From contig NZ_VYGV01000028.1 of the NCBI RefSeq assembly GCF_013387465.1, positions 342,501-406,500 on the forward strand: a stretch of DNA of 64,000 nt, written 5' to 3'. Each line of letters opens with the position of its first letter. The first letter of the stretch is position 1. Below the pieces are notes generated by a model, which saw nothing but the letters and a program-made list of their open reading frames with translations, searched no databases and had not been told where the DNA came from. Of the stretch, positions 37,537 through 46,133 are shown in pieces. The stretch comes from Hydrogenophaga aromaticivorans. GTDB taxonomy: Bacteria; Pseudomonadota; Gammaproteobacteria; Burkholderiales; Burkholderiaceae_C. A program made the translations under genes and the position numbers.

Positions 37537-39645
37537 ATGACAGGTCGACCCGAATCCCGGCGCAGCGCCAGCGACATCGCCGCCAGCAAGGCGTTCAAGC
37601 AGCAGCTCGACAAGGTGTACCTCTGGTACACCGGGGGCTTCGCCCTGTTTGTGGTCAGCCTGGCCGTGGCGGAGCAGATGGGCCTGCCGCGCGACTGGAT
37701 AGGCTTCATCTTCCTGCTCGCCACGATCGGTCTCTACGCGGGCATCGGCATCATGAGCCGCACGACGGACGCCACCGAGTACTACGTCGCCGGCCGCCGG
37801 GTGCCCGCCGTCTACAACGGCATGGCCACCGGCGCGGACTGGATGTCGGCCGCGTCGTTCATCGGCATGGCCGGCACCGTGTACCTCACGGGCTACAGCG
37901 GCCTGGCGTTCATCATGGGCTGGACCGGCGGCTATTGCCTGGTGGCCCTGCTGCTGGCGCCTTATCTGCGCAAGTTCGGCCAGTTCACCATCCCGGATTT
38001 CCTCGGGGAGCGCTATGGCGGCAACCTGCCGCGCCTGCTCGGGATTGCTGCGGCCATCCTGTGTTCGTTCACCTATGTGGTGGCCCAGATATCGGGCGTG
38101 GGTCTGATCACCTCGCGCCTGACCGGCGTGGCTTTCGAGCTCGGCATCTTCCTCGGACTGGGCGGCATCTTGGTGTGCTCCTTCCTGGGCGGCATGCGTG
38201 CCGTGACCTGGACCCAGGTGGCGCAATACATCGTGCTGATCGTGGCCTACATGCTGCCGGTGGTGTGGCTGTCGGTCAAACAGACCGGGGTTCCGGTGCC
38301 TCAGGCCATCTACGGGTTTCAGCTGGAAAAGGTGACGGCCAAGGAAAAGCTGCTCGCGAACGACCCCAAAGAGCTGGAGGTGCGTGAGATCTACAAAGCC
38401 CGTTCGATCGAACTCGCCGCCAAGCTGGAAAACCCCGCGGCAGCCCTGGTGGCGGCCAAGGCGGCTGCTGAAGCGAAGCTCGCCGGATTGCGCACGGCGA
38501 ATGCGCCGTCGTCGCAGATATCGGCTGCCGAAAAGGCCTTGTCTGCCTTGCCGCGGGATGCCGCTTCGGCCCGGGTCACCTGGTCCCGTGCCAAGGCCGA
38601 GGCCGACACCAAGTCGCTGCCGCTCAACGGCATGCCGGCGCACGCGGCCCAGTTTGCCGGGGATCCTGACGGGGACGCCGAGGCCCGGAAGACCTACGAC
38701 GACTCGCGCCGCAACTTCCTGGCGCTGATCTTCTGCCTCATGGTGGGCACCGCAGCGCTGCCCCACATCCTGATGCGCTACTACACGGTGCCCAGCGTGA
38801 AGGAGGCCCGGCAATCGGTGACCTGGTCGCTGTTTTTCATCTTCCTGCTGTACTTCACCGCGCCGGCGCTGGCTGTGCTGGTGAAGTTCGAGGTGTTCCA
38901 CGTGCTCATCGGCACCCCGTTCGACCATTTGCCCCAGTGGGTTTCCGCGTGGAACAAGGTCGATCCTTCGCTGCTGTCAGTGACCGATATCAACAACGAC
39001 GGGTTGCTGCAGCTCAATGAGATGTCCATCGGTGGCGACATCATCGTGCTGGCCACAGCAGAGATTGGCGGCTTGCCCTATGTGATCTCCGGTCTGGTGG
39101 CCGCCGGGGGGCTGGCCGCGGCGCTGTCCACCGCCGACGGGCTGTTGCTGACGATTGCCAACGCGCTGTCTCACGACCTGTACTACAAGATGATCGATCC
39201 CAACGCGTCCACCGCGCGCCGGGTCACCATCTCCAAGGTGCTGCTGCTCATGGTGGCCCTGGTGGCGGCGTATGTGGCGGCGCAGAAGCCGGCCGACATC
39301 CTGTTCCTTGTCTCGGCCGCGTTTTCCTTCGCGGCGGCGGCGTTCTTCCCGGCGCTCGTGCTGGGCATTTTCTGGAAACGCGCCACCGGCATCGCCGCGG
39401 CTCTGGGCATGATCGCGGGTCTGGGCGTCACCTTCTACTACATGGTGACCACGCAGCCGTGGTTGCGCGATGTGTTTGGGGTCACCTCGCCGGTGGAGCT
39501 CTGGTTCGGCATCCTGCCGATTTCTGCCGGCATTTTTGGTGTTCCCCTTGGCTTCGCCGTGATCATTCTGGTGAGCCTGGTCACGCCGCCGCCGAGTCGC
39601 GATGTGCAGGATCTGGTGGAGCACCTTCGCTACCCCCGGCGCTAG
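37537..39645 (+). CDS. VC_2705-type sodium:solute symporter (pair 2), with insertion
   Basis: 702 residues, about 100 longer than its paralogue. The SSS core blocks are YYVAGRRVPAVYNGMATGADW, MSAASFIGMAGT, GTAALPHILMRYYTVPS and AAALSTADGLLLTIANALSHD. The extra length is an Ala/Lys/Glu-rich helical loop at about 265-388 between two membrane helices. A second exposed loop holds a full EF-hand-like sequence from D484 to E495 (DINNDGLLQLNE). The substrate is likely a short organic acid. It ends the operon that begins at 36378. Confidence 0.92.
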   Translation: MTGRPESRRSASDIAASKAFKQQLDKVYLWYTGGFALFVVSLAVAEQMGLPRDWIGFIFLLATIGLYAGIGIMSRTTDATEYYVAGRRVPAVYNGMATGADWMSAASFIGMAGTVYLTGYSGLAFIMGWTGGYCLVALLLAPYLRKFGQFTIPDFLGERYGGNLPRLLGIAAAILCSFTYVVAQISGVGLITSRLTGVAFELGIFLGLGGILVCSFLGGMRAVTWTQVAQYIVLIVAYMLPVVWLSVKQTGVPVPQAIYGFQLEKVTAKEKLLANDPKELEVREIYKARSIELAAKLENPAAALVAAKAAAEAKLAGLRTANAPSSQISAAEKALSALPRDAASARVTWSRAKAEADTKSLPLNGMPAHAAQFAGDPDGDAEARKTYDDSRRNFLALIFCLMVGTAALPHILMRYYTVPSVKEARQSVTWSLFFIFLLYFTAPALAVLVKFEVFHVLIGTPFDHLPQWVSAWNKVDPSLLSVTDINNDGLLQLNEMSIGGDIIVLATAEIGGLPYVISGLVAAGGLAAALSTADGLLLTIANALSHDLYYKMIDPNASTARRVTISKVLLLMVALVAAYVAAQKPADILFLVSAAFSFAAAAFFPALVLGIFWKRATGIAAALGMIAGLGVTFYYMVTTQPWLRDVFGVTSPVELWFGILPISAGIFGVPLGFAVIILVSLVTPPPSRDVQDLVEHLRYPRR

Positions 39646-39695
39646 GCTCCGGCGTCATAGCCCAGCTTCCATCCGTTCGATCAAGCCAAGCCTGT

Positions 39696-39725
39696 TTTAC
39701 AGACAGCCCGGAACTTTGCTATAAT
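39696..39725 (+). promoter_or_regulatory. sigma-70 promoter of the rpsF operon
   Basis: TTTACA (39696-39701) and a consensus TATAAT (39720-39725) are separated by 18 bp. It is the best-looking promoter in the window and drives rpsF-priB-rpsR-rplI. Confidence 0.75.
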
Positions 39726-39739
39726 CGCGGGCTTGCCTT

Positions 39740-39775
39740 GCTGCACCCCAAACAGACGCTGGGGGCGGCTTTTTT
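39740..39775 (+). promoter_or_regulatory. terminator-shaped hairpin in the rpsF leader
   Basis: GCTGC-a-CCCC pairs with GGGGGCGGC (9 bp, one bulged A, 11-nt loop) and runs into six T, then 6 nt later the RBS AAAGGAGAG. A terminator inside a 5' leader suggests attenuation. S6:S18 is known to bind a hairpin in its own leader in other bacteria; whether this is that element is unproven. Confidence 0.6.
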
Positions 39776-39792
39776 ATCCAAAAGGAGAGTCT

Positions 39793-40182
39793 ATGCGTCA
39801 TTACGAAATCGTTTTGCTGATCCATCCGGATCAAAGCGAACAGGTTCCAGCCATGCTGGAGCGCTACAAGGGCATGATCACGGCCGGCGGCGGCAAGATC
39901 CACCGCGTTGAAGATTGGGGCCGTCGCCAGATGGTTTACCAGATCAACAAGCTGTCCAAAGCCCACTACCTGTGTGTCAACATCGAGGCCGATCAGGCTG
40001 TGATGGCTGAACTGGAGCACGCCTTCAAGTTCAACGACGCCGTGCTGCGCCACCTGACCGTGCTCAAGAAGAAAGCCGAAACCGGCCCTTCGAGCATGAT
40101 GAAGTCGGTCGAGCGTGAAGAAGCCCGCAAGCTTCAACAGCCCGCCCACGGCAACCAGGAACAGCGAGTCCAGGCCGCCTGA
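39793..40182 (+). CDS. rpsF: 30S ribosomal protein S6
   Basis: 129 residues. Starts MRHYEIVLLIHPDQSEQVP and contains GRRQMVYQINKLSKAHYLCVNIEA, the S6 core. A Gln/Glu-rich tail follows after about 100. RBS AAAGGAGAG is strong. It is the first gene of the S6-PriB-S18-L9 operon. Confidence 0.98.
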   Translation: MRHYEIVLLIHPDQSEQVPAMLERYKGMITAGGGKIHRVEDWGRRQMVYQINKLSKAHYLCVNIEADQAVMAELEHAFKFNDAVLRHLTVLKKKAETGPSSMMKSVEREEARKLQQPAHGNQEQRVQAA

Positions 40183-40190
40183 TCCCGGGC

Positions 40191-40493
40191 GTGTCATCGT
40201 CAGCGGTCAACCGGTGTCAATTGTCCGCCGTGGTGGTGCAGGTTCAGAGCCTGCGCTACACACCGGCAGGCATCCCGGCCGTCAACCTCGTGCTGGAGCA
40301 CGAGTCAACGGTCACCGAAATGGACACCCCGCGACTGGTGAAACTGCAACTGAGGGCTGTGGCCTTCGGTGCCCAGGCTGAAACACTGTCCCGACAGGGA
40401 CTTGATTCGGTTTGTGAGTTTCACGGTTTTCTGGCGAATGCACGCAACGGCAAAGGCGTCGTGTTTCATATCCAAGATTTCAGCAAGACATAG
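40191..40493 (+). CDS. priB: primosomal replication protein N (PriB)
   Basis: 100 residues of the single-strand-binding OB fold. Landmarks are NRCQLSAVVVQVQSLRYTPAG and CEFHGFLANARNGKGVVFHI near the end. PriB works in PriA-dependent replication restart. The start is taken as GTG at 40191, 8 nt after the rpsF stop; no ATG lies in frame before the conserved part. The ribosome site is weak, so coupling to rpsF is likely. Confidence 0.93.
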   Translation: MSSSAVNRCQLSAVVVQVQSLRYTPAGIPAVNLVLEHESTVTEMDTPRLVKLQLRAVAFGAQAETLSRQGLDSVCEFHGFLANARNGKGVVFHIQDFSKT

Positions 40494-40505
40494 GAAAGGC
40501 CCATC

Positions 40506-40787
40506 ATGGCTGCACCGAAACGTTTCAACAAAGACAAGCGCCCCAAGCGCAACACCCAATCGCTGCTGTTCAAGCGCAAGCGCTTCTGCCGCTTCACCGT
40601 GGCGAACGTCGAAGAAGTCGACTACAAGGACATTGATGTCCTGCGTGACTTCATCGCCGAAAACGGCAAGATCATCCCCGCGCGCCTGACCGGCACCCGC
40701 GCCTTCTACCAGCGCCAGGTCAACACGGCCATCAAGCGCGCACGCTTCCTGGCCATGCTGCCTTACAGCGACCAGCACCGCGTCTGA
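40506..40787 (+). CDS. rpsR: 30S ribosomal protein S18
   Basis: 93 residues, basic. The core KRKRFCRFTVANVEEVDYKDIDVLRDFI and the end GKIIPARLTGTRAFYQRQVNTAIKRARFLAMLPY are S18. It pairs with S6 on the small subunit. It follows priB by 12 nt with RBS AGGAAAGG. Confidence 0.98.
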   Translation: MAAPKRFNKDKRPKRNTQSLLFKRKRFCRFTVANVEEVDYKDIDVLRDFIAENGKIIPARLTGTRAFYQRQVNTAIKRARFLAMLPYSDQHRV

Positions 40788-40800
40788 AAGAGAGCCTGAC

Positions 40801-41253
40801 ATGCAAATCATCCTGCTCGACAAAGTTGTCAATCTCGGCGCCCTGGGCGATGTGGTCAAGGTCAAGGACGGCTACGCCCGCAACTTCCTGATCCCGTCCG
40901 GTCGTGCCCGCCGCGCCACGCAAAACGCCATCGCCGAATTCGAAGCCCGCCGCGCGGAACTCGAAAAAGTGGCGGCTGCCAAGCTGGCTGAAGCCCAGGC
41001 CCTGGGTGAAAAGCTGGCTGCTGTGACCATCAAGCTGTCGCAAAAAGCCGGTGTGGACGGTCGCCTGTTTGGCTCCGTCACCAACCACGACGTGTCCGAA
41101 GAGCTGAACAAGCAAGGTTTCTCTGTGGCCAAGTCGCAAGTTCGCATGCCCAACGGTCCGTTGAAGAACGCGGGTGACTACACCGTGAGCGTCAACCTGC
41201 ACACCGACGTCACCATCGACGTCGCTGTTTCGGTGCTCGGCGAAACCGCCTGA
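40801..41253 (+). CDS. rplI: 50S ribosomal protein L9
   Basis: 150 residues. The N-terminal domain MQIILLDKVVNLGALGDVV-KVKDGYARNFLIP is joined by a long charged helix to the C-terminal rRNA-binding domain (DGRLFGSVTNHDVSEEL). It is the last gene of the operon and is followed by a terminator. Confidence 0.98.
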   Translation: MQIILLDKVVNLGALGDVVKVKDGYARNFLIPSGRARRATQNAIAEFEARRAELEKVAAAKLAEAQALGEKLAAVTIKLSQKAGVDGRLFGSVTNHDVSEELNKQGFSVAKSQVRMPNGPLKNAGDYTVSVNLHTDVTIDVAVSVLGETA

Positions 41254-41297
41254 TCGCCCTCATCCATCCCGGCAGTTCGCTGCCAGGGATGGAACAG

Positions 41298-41329
41298 AAG
41301 CCGCCGCCTTCGGGTTGGCGGCTTTTTTG
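41298..41329 (+). terminator. terminator of the rpsF operon
   Basis: AGCCGCC pairs with GGCGGCT over an 11-nt loop that itself contains a CTTCGG tetraloop-like core. Six T follow. It lies 46 nt past the rplI stop. Confidence 0.85.
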
Positions 41330-41467
41330 TTTCCTGCGCTGCGTCCCGCCCATCGGCTGGAGCGACTTGTCCCACGAAATCCTCCGCCTTTGCACCGGTT
41401 GTCCACAGGTTTGTCCCATGACACCCGGACGGCCGCGACGTACCATTGAAGGTCCTTCAGGAAAGCC

Positions 41468-42898
41468 ATGTCCACCGCATTCTCCAGTCCCCTTTCTTCG
41501 TTTGACGCCGGTCTTGACGAGGTCGATTTCGGTGCCGACCGGCAGATCGCCCAGTTGCGCGTTCCACCGCATTCCATCGAGGCCGAATCCAGTGTGCTGG
41601 GCGGCCTGCTGCTCGACAACCACGCCTGGGACCGCGTGGCCGATCTGGTCAACGATTCCGACTTCTACCGCTACGAACACCGTCTGACGTATTCCGCCAT
41701 CGCCTCGCTGGTCAACGCCAGCAAGCCGGCCGACGTGGTCACGGTGTTCGAGCACCTGCAGAACCTGGGCAAGGCCGACGAGGCCGGTGGCCTGGCCTAC
41801 CTGAACTCGCTGGCGCAATACGTGCCCAGCGCAGCCAACATCCGCCGCTACGCCGAGATCGTGCGCGAACGCGCCATCCTGCGCAAACTGGTCGCTGCCA
41901 GCGACGAAATAGCCACCGCGGCCTTCAACCCGCAAGGCCGGCAGGTTGCCAAGATCCTGGATGAAGCCGAGCAGAAGATCTTCAAGATCGGTGAAGAAGG
42001 CTCGCGCATGAAGGAGGGCTTCCAGGGCATGGACACGCTCGTGGTCGATCTGCTGGACCGCGTGCAGGAAATGGCCGACAACCCGATGGACGTGACGGGT
42101 GTGCCCACGGGTTTCATTGATCTGGATCGCATGACCTCGGGCCTGCAAGCGGGCGACTTGGTGGTGCTGGCGGCGCGTCCGTCGATGGGCAAGACGGCCT
42201 TCGCGATCAACATCGCGGAACACGTGGCGCTCAATGAAGGCCTTCCAGTGGCGGTGTTTTCCATGGAAATGGGCGCCTCCCAGCTCGCGGTGCGTATCGT
42301 TGGTTCCATCGGTCGCATCAACCAGGGCCACCTGCGCACCGGCAAGCTGACCGACGACGAATGGCCCCGCCTGACCGAAGCCATCGAGAAGCTGCGCAAC
42401 GTGTCGCTGCACATCGACGAGACACCGGGCCTGACCCCCAGCGAACTGCGCGCCAACGCGCGGCGCCTCTCGCGCCAGTGCGGCAAGCTCGGCCTGATCG
42501 TGGTCGACTACCTGCAGCTCATGAGTGGCTCGGGTGCAGCCGGGGGGGACAACCGTGCGACCGAGCTGGGTGAAATCTCGCGGGGTCTGAAGATGCTGGC
42601 CAAGGAACTGCAGTGTCCGGTGATCGCGCTCTCCCAGCTCAACCGCTCGGTCGAGCAGCGCACCGACAAACGCCCCATGATGAGCGACCTGCGCGAATCC
42701 GGTGCCATCGAGCAGGATGCGGACATCATCATGTTCATCTACCGCGATGACTACTACAACCGCGAAACGTCCAAGGAACCCGGTGTGGCCGAGATCATCA
42801 TCGGCAAGCAGCGTAACGGCCCCACCGGAGTCGTCAAACTGACCTTCCTGAACACGCTCACGCGTTTCGAGAGTCTCGCTGGCGGCGGGGATTTCTGA
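41468..42898 (+). CDS. dnaB: replicative DNA helicase DnaB
   Basis: 476 residues. The N-terminal DnaB domain opens with LRVPPHSIEAESSVLGGLLLD. The RecA-like ATPase has Walker A ARPSMGKTAFA, Walker B LIVVDYLQLM and the Arg-finger region SDLRESGAIEQDADIIMFIYR. It forms the hexameric helicase of the replication fork. No intein is present. RBS AGGAAAG precedes the ATG. Confidence 0.98.
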   Translation: MSTAFSSPLSSFDAGLDEVDFGADRQIAQLRVPPHSIEAESSVLGGLLLDNHAWDRVADLVNDSDFYRYEHRLTYSAIASLVNASKPADVVTVFEHLQNLGKADEAGGLAYLNSLAQYVPSAANIRRYAEIVRERAILRKLVAASDEIATAAFNPQGRQVAKILDEAEQKIFKIGEEGSRMKEGFQGMDTLVVDLLDRVQEMADNPMDVTGVPTGFIDLDRMTSGLQAGDLVVLAARPSMGKTAFAINIAEHVALNEGLPVAVFSMEMGASQLAVRIVGSIGRINQGHLRTGKLTDDEWPRLTEAIEKLRNVSLHIDETPGLTPSELRANARRLSRQCGKLGLIVVDYLQLMSGSGAAGGDNRATELGEISRGLKMLAKELQCPVIALSQLNRSVEQRTDKRPMMSDLRESGAIEQDADIIMFIYRDDYYNRETSKEPGVAEIIIGKQRNGPTGVVKLTFLNTLTRFESLAGGGDF

Positions 42899-42919
42899 TC
42901 CCGGTTCGCTGAACGCAAT

Positions 42920-42950
42920 AAAAAAGCCCGACTTCCGTCGGGCTTTTTTT
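42920..42950. terminator. bidirectional terminator between dnaB and phoH
   Basis: Six A, GCCCGAC-ttcc-GTCGGGC and seven T. It serves the convergent dnaB (stop 42898) and phoH (stop 42965) transcripts. Confidence 0.93.
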
Positions 42951-42964
42951 TGTGTGTCAGGTGG

Positions 42965-44755
42965 TTACAGCACTTCGGAAGCAAAGTCCGCCAGCCGCGA
43001 ACGCTCGCCGCGCGCGAGCGTGATGTGGCCACCGTGCGGCCAGCCCTTGAAACGGTCCACCGCGTAGGTCAGGCCCGAGGAACCTTCGGTCAGGTAAGGC
43101 GTGTCGATCTGCGCCAGGTTGCCCATGCAGATGATCTTGGTGCCGGGGCCGGCGCGCGTGATCAGGGTCTTCATCTGCTTGGGCGTCAGGTTCTGCGCCT
43201 CGTCGATGATGACGTACTTGTTCATGAAGGTGCGCCCGCGCATGAAGTTCATGCTCTTGACCTTGATGCGGCTGCGGATCAGCTCGTTGGTGGCGGCACG
43301 ACCCCATTCGCCGGCGTTGCCGCCGTCGCCCTTGGCCAGGAATTCCAGGTTGTCGTCGAGCGCGCCCATCCAGGGGCCCATCTTTTCTTCTTCGGTGCCG
43401 GGCAGGAAGCCGATGTCTTCACCCACGCTCACGGTGGCGCGGGTCATGATGATTTCGGTGTAGCGGCGGTCGTCCAGCACCTGGGTCAGGCCGCTGGCCA
43501 GCGCCATCAGCGTCTTGCCGGTGCCGGCCGTGCCGGCCAGGGTGACGAAATCGACCTCGGGGTCCATCAGGATGTTGAGCGCGAAGTTCTGTTCACGGTT
43601 GCGGCTGGTGACGCCCCAGACCGCGTTTTTCAGGTGCGTGAAGTCCTTGAGCGTCTTGAGGACCGCGGTCTTGTCCCGGATTTCGGTTACGCGGGCGTAC
43701 AGCGAGGGTTCGCCGGGCGCTTCGAAGTACACAAACTGGTTGATGTAGAACTGGCTCACCGCCGGACCGCTGACGCGGTAGAAGGTGTGGCTGCCGCTGG
43801 CCCAGCTCTCGATCGTCTTGCTCTGGCGGGTCCAGAAGTCCTGCGGCAGGGCCAAGGCACCGGCGTAGAGCAGTTCACCGTCATCCAGGGTCTTGTCGTT
43901 CTGGTAGTCCTCGGCGGCCAGACCCAGAGCGCGGGCCTTGACCCGCATGTTGATGTCCTTGGACACCAGGATCACTTCGCGCTGCGGGTGCTTGTCGCGC
44001 AGGGCGTGCACAACACCCAGAATCTGGTTGTCGGCCTTGCCCTGGGGCAGGCTGGCGGGCAACTGGGCGTCCAGCGGTTCGGTCTGGAAGAACAGCAAGC
44101 CGCGCGCAGACAGGTGACCGGTGGCTGAGAGCTTGAGGCCGCGTGTCATGTCGCCGCCTTGCTGCGCGACCAGGGCATCGAGCGTGCGGCTGGTCTGGCG
44201 GCCGTTGCGGGCGACTTCCGTCATGCCCTTCTTGTGGCCGTCGAGCTCTTCGAGCACGATCATGGGCAGGAAGATGTCGTGTTCCTCGAAGCGGAACAGG
44301 CTCATCGGGTCGTGCAGCAGCACGTTGGTGTCCAGCACGAACAAACGGGCCGGTCCGGTTGACCCGCCGGATTTGGCGCGCCCTGCGCGGCGGTTGCTGG
44401 CCACGGGCGAAGCGCGCGACACGGTCTCGCTGGCGACCGGTGGTTTGCCCGTTGGCTGAGGCGCACGGAATTCGACCGGTTGGCGCTCTGCAGCCGGGGT
44501 TGTGGGGGAGGGCGCCCGCGCGGCGGGTTGGGATGGCACAGGGGCCAATTCGGGCTTTCGCTCCCGGCCACGGGACCGTGTACCGGCTTTTGCAGTCGGC
44601 GCCTCGCTGGCGGGTGCCGCAGGAGCGGCACGCAAGGGGGTGGCCACGCGCTCGGGTTCCGGAGAAAAGCTGATCAACTCTTCAGATGCCCTGAGGCTGT
44701 AGGCATCGGAGGCAAGCAGGGCGGCGCGTTTGGAGGGTGCTGGAGGCAGTGGCAT
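42965..44755 (-). CDS. PhoH family protein with N-terminal PIN domain
   Basis: 596 residues. A Pro/Ala-rich disordered stretch (about 30-130) precedes a PIN nuclease-like domain (LFVLDTNVLLHDP, IVLEELDGHKKG, ADNQILGV, SKDINMRVKA). The PhoH ATPase has Walker A LAGTAGTGKTLMALA, TRATVSVGEDIGFLPGTEEEK, and Walker B VIIDEAQNLTPKQMKTL. This is the PhoH2-type toxin/helicase arrangement; mycobacterial PhoH2 unwinds and cleaves RNA. The acidic PIN residues are present, so RNase activity is plausible. No good ribosome site is seen before the ATG. Confidence 0.94.
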   Translation of the reverse strand: MPLPPAPSKRAALLASDAYSLRASEELISFSPEPERVATPLRAAPAAPASEAPTAKAGTRSRGRERKPELAPVPSQPAARAPSPTTPAAERQPVEFRAPQPTGKPPVASETVSRASPVASNRRAGRAKSGGSTGPARLFVLDTNVLLHDPMSLFRFEEHDIFLPMIVLEELDGHKKGMTEVARNGRQTSRTLDALVAQQGGDMTRGLKLSATGHLSARGLLFFQTEPLDAQLPASLPQGKADNQILGVVHALRDKHPQREVILVSKDINMRVKARALGLAAEDYQNDKTLDDGELLYAGALALPQDFWTRQSKTIESWASGSHTFYRVSGPAVSQFYINQFVYFEAPGEPSLYARVTEIRDKTAVLKTLKDFTHLKNAVWGVTSRNREQNFALNILMDPEVDFVTLAGTAGTGKTLMALASGLTQVLDDRRYTEIIMTRATVSVGEDIGFLPGTEEEKMGPWMGALDDNLEFLAKGDGGNAGEWGRAATNELIRSRIKVKSMNFMRGRTFMNKYVIIDEAQNLTPKQMKTLITRAGPGTKIICMGNLAQIDTPYLTEGSSGLTYAVDRFKGWPHGGHITLARGERSRLADFASEVL

Positions 44756-44790
44756 GGAGGGCTTGGTGGTTCAGCGCTGGGCCGGAAAGC

Positions 44791-44822
44791 AAAAAGCCGC
44801 CGGGGAGACCGGGCGGCTTTTT
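44791..44822. terminator. hairpin terminator between phoH and bcp
   Basis: AAAAAGCCGCC pairs with GGGCGGCTTTTT over a short loop (GGGGAGACC region). U-runs on both strands make it usable in either direction. For the minus strand it would stop read-through from bcp into phoH. Confidence 0.8.
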
Positions 44823-44907
44823 GGGCTGCAGAAGGCAGAGAAAGAAGGGCGGGCGAAGGGTCTTCCCAATGTCATGAACCCATTATGCACGAGCCCTGTG
44901 ACGGTCA

Positions 44908-44930
44908 AAATTCCGCCGCCACCGGCGGTG
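44908..44930 (-). terminator. weak hairpin after bcp
   Basis: On the minus strand CCGCC-ggt-GGCGG is followed by CGGAATTTTG, 10 nt past the bcp stop. The T-run is short and offset, so it is probably helped by the stronger hairpin at 44791. Confidence 0.5.
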
Positions 44931-44939
44931 TGGTTAAGC

Positions 44940-45416
44940 TCAGACGGCCTTTTTCAATGTCTTGACAGCCTTCAGCACATCTTCGACATGGCCCGGCACT
45001 TTCAGGCCACGCCATTCCTGCTTGAGCACGCCATCGGCGCCAATGAGGAAGGTGCTGCGTTCGATGCCCTTGACCTTCTTGCCGTACATGATCTTGTTCT
45101 TGACCACACCGAACATGTGGCACATCTTTTCTTCCGTGTCGGCGATCAGTTCGAACGGCAATTCAAGTTTGGTTTTGAAGTCATCGTGTGACTTCATGTT
45201 GTCGCGCGAGACGCCGAACACATGCGCACCAGCCTTGACGAAGTCTTTGTACTTGTCGCGGAATTGCATGGCCTCGGTGGTGCAGCCGGGTGTGTTGTCT
45301 TTCGGGTAAAAATACAGCACGACGGTCTGGCCGAGGTGAGTCTGGTTGCTGACTTTGATACCGCTGGTGGCCAGGGCTTCAAATTCGGGAATGGGTTTGT
45401 TGACAACGACTGCCAT
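44940..45416 (-). CDS. bcp: thioredoxin-dependent peroxiredoxin (Bcp/PrxQ)
   Basis: 158 residues. The peroxidatic Cys is in FYPKDNTPGCTTEA (C45). The resolving Cys that many Bcp proteins have five residues on is replaced (M50), so this is a 1-Cys or atypical form; another Cys stands in EEKMCHMFGV. It reduces peroxides in the cytoplasm. The start ATG at 45416 is where homology begins; longer upstream frames read through basic, unconserved sequence. Confidence 0.94.
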   Translation of the reverse strand: MAVVVNKPIPEFEALATSGIKVSNQTHLGQTVVLYFYPKDNTPGCTTEAMQFRDKYKDFVKAGAHVFGVSRDNMKSHDDFKTKLELPFELIADTEEKMCHMFGVVKNKIMYGKKVKGIERSTFLIGADGVLKQEWRGLKVPGHVEDVLKAVKTLKKAV

Positions 45417-45594
45417 ACTGCGTGGACCCCTGACGTAAGTTGGTGGTGATTCGTTGGCTTCCCGTGTGCATCGAGCACGCCACGGGCGGCGTGCGCCCAA
45501 TGGCTGTCAAAGCAGGAAACAATCCGGTATTTTACCCTGAACAGCGTTGCCGGGCCGGGAATGGACCCGAATGGACCGCTCGGTACCCGGGTAT

Positions 45595-45975
45595 TCAGGT
45601 GCCAATCAGCAGGGCGGCCAGCACCCGCCGGCCTTCGCCAGCGAGGATGTTGTAGGTGCGGCAGGCCGCAAGGGTGTCCATGGTTTCCACGCCGATGCGC
45701 TGGTTGATCAGGCACTCCAGCATGCCTGGGCGCACGAATCGCAGGCGCGGGCCACTGCCAAACACCACCAGCTCGGGCTTCACCGGCGAGCAGCTCAGCA
45801 GTTGCTCGAAATGCGCGGGCTCGAGGTCTTCGAACCGCTCGCAGGCCCAAGGCAGCAATTCCCCGGACGACGCGAGGATGAGGCTTTGCGTGTGGCGCTG
45901 ACCGTTGATCGCGATCCATCCATCGCCGTAAGCGTTGATGGTGTGCAGATCGGGCTTGTCAGCGTGCAGTTTCAT
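45595..45975 (-). CDS. Mth938-like domain (DUF498) protein
   Basis: 126 residues. Hallmarks are INAYGDGWIAINGQRHTQSLIL, ELVVFGSGPRLRFVRP and ETMDTLAACRTYNILAGEGRRVLAALL. The family includes mitochondrial NDUFAF3, a complex I assembly factor; the bacterial role is unknown. It is divergent from alaA by 158 nt. The 178 nt between its 3' end and bcp hold no gene I can support. Confidence 0.9.
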   Translation of the reverse strand: MKLHADKPDLHTINAYGDGWIAINGQRHTQSLILASSGELLPWACERFEDLEPAHFEQLLSCSPVKPELVVFGSGPRLRFVRPGMLECLINQRIGVETMDTLAACRTYNILAGEGRRVLAALLIGT

Positions 45976-46133
45976 GGGGAAGTCGGGCGCAGGAATGGGG
46001 CGGAGCGTGCACGGATACGGTGAAGAACTGTGGTCAAATTGGAGGTTTTCCCTACAAGACGCACCGTAATATAGCGCCCAGCGCCATAGCCCGGCTCTCC
46101 ACCTCTTTCTACGGCCCCCAAGCGGGAGGGACT

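Noticed and set aside
41399..41407. A DnaA box (TTGTCCACA) before dnaB as part of an origin
   Set aside because: Only a single box is present, with no AT-rich unwinding region and no box cluster, so an origin is not supported.
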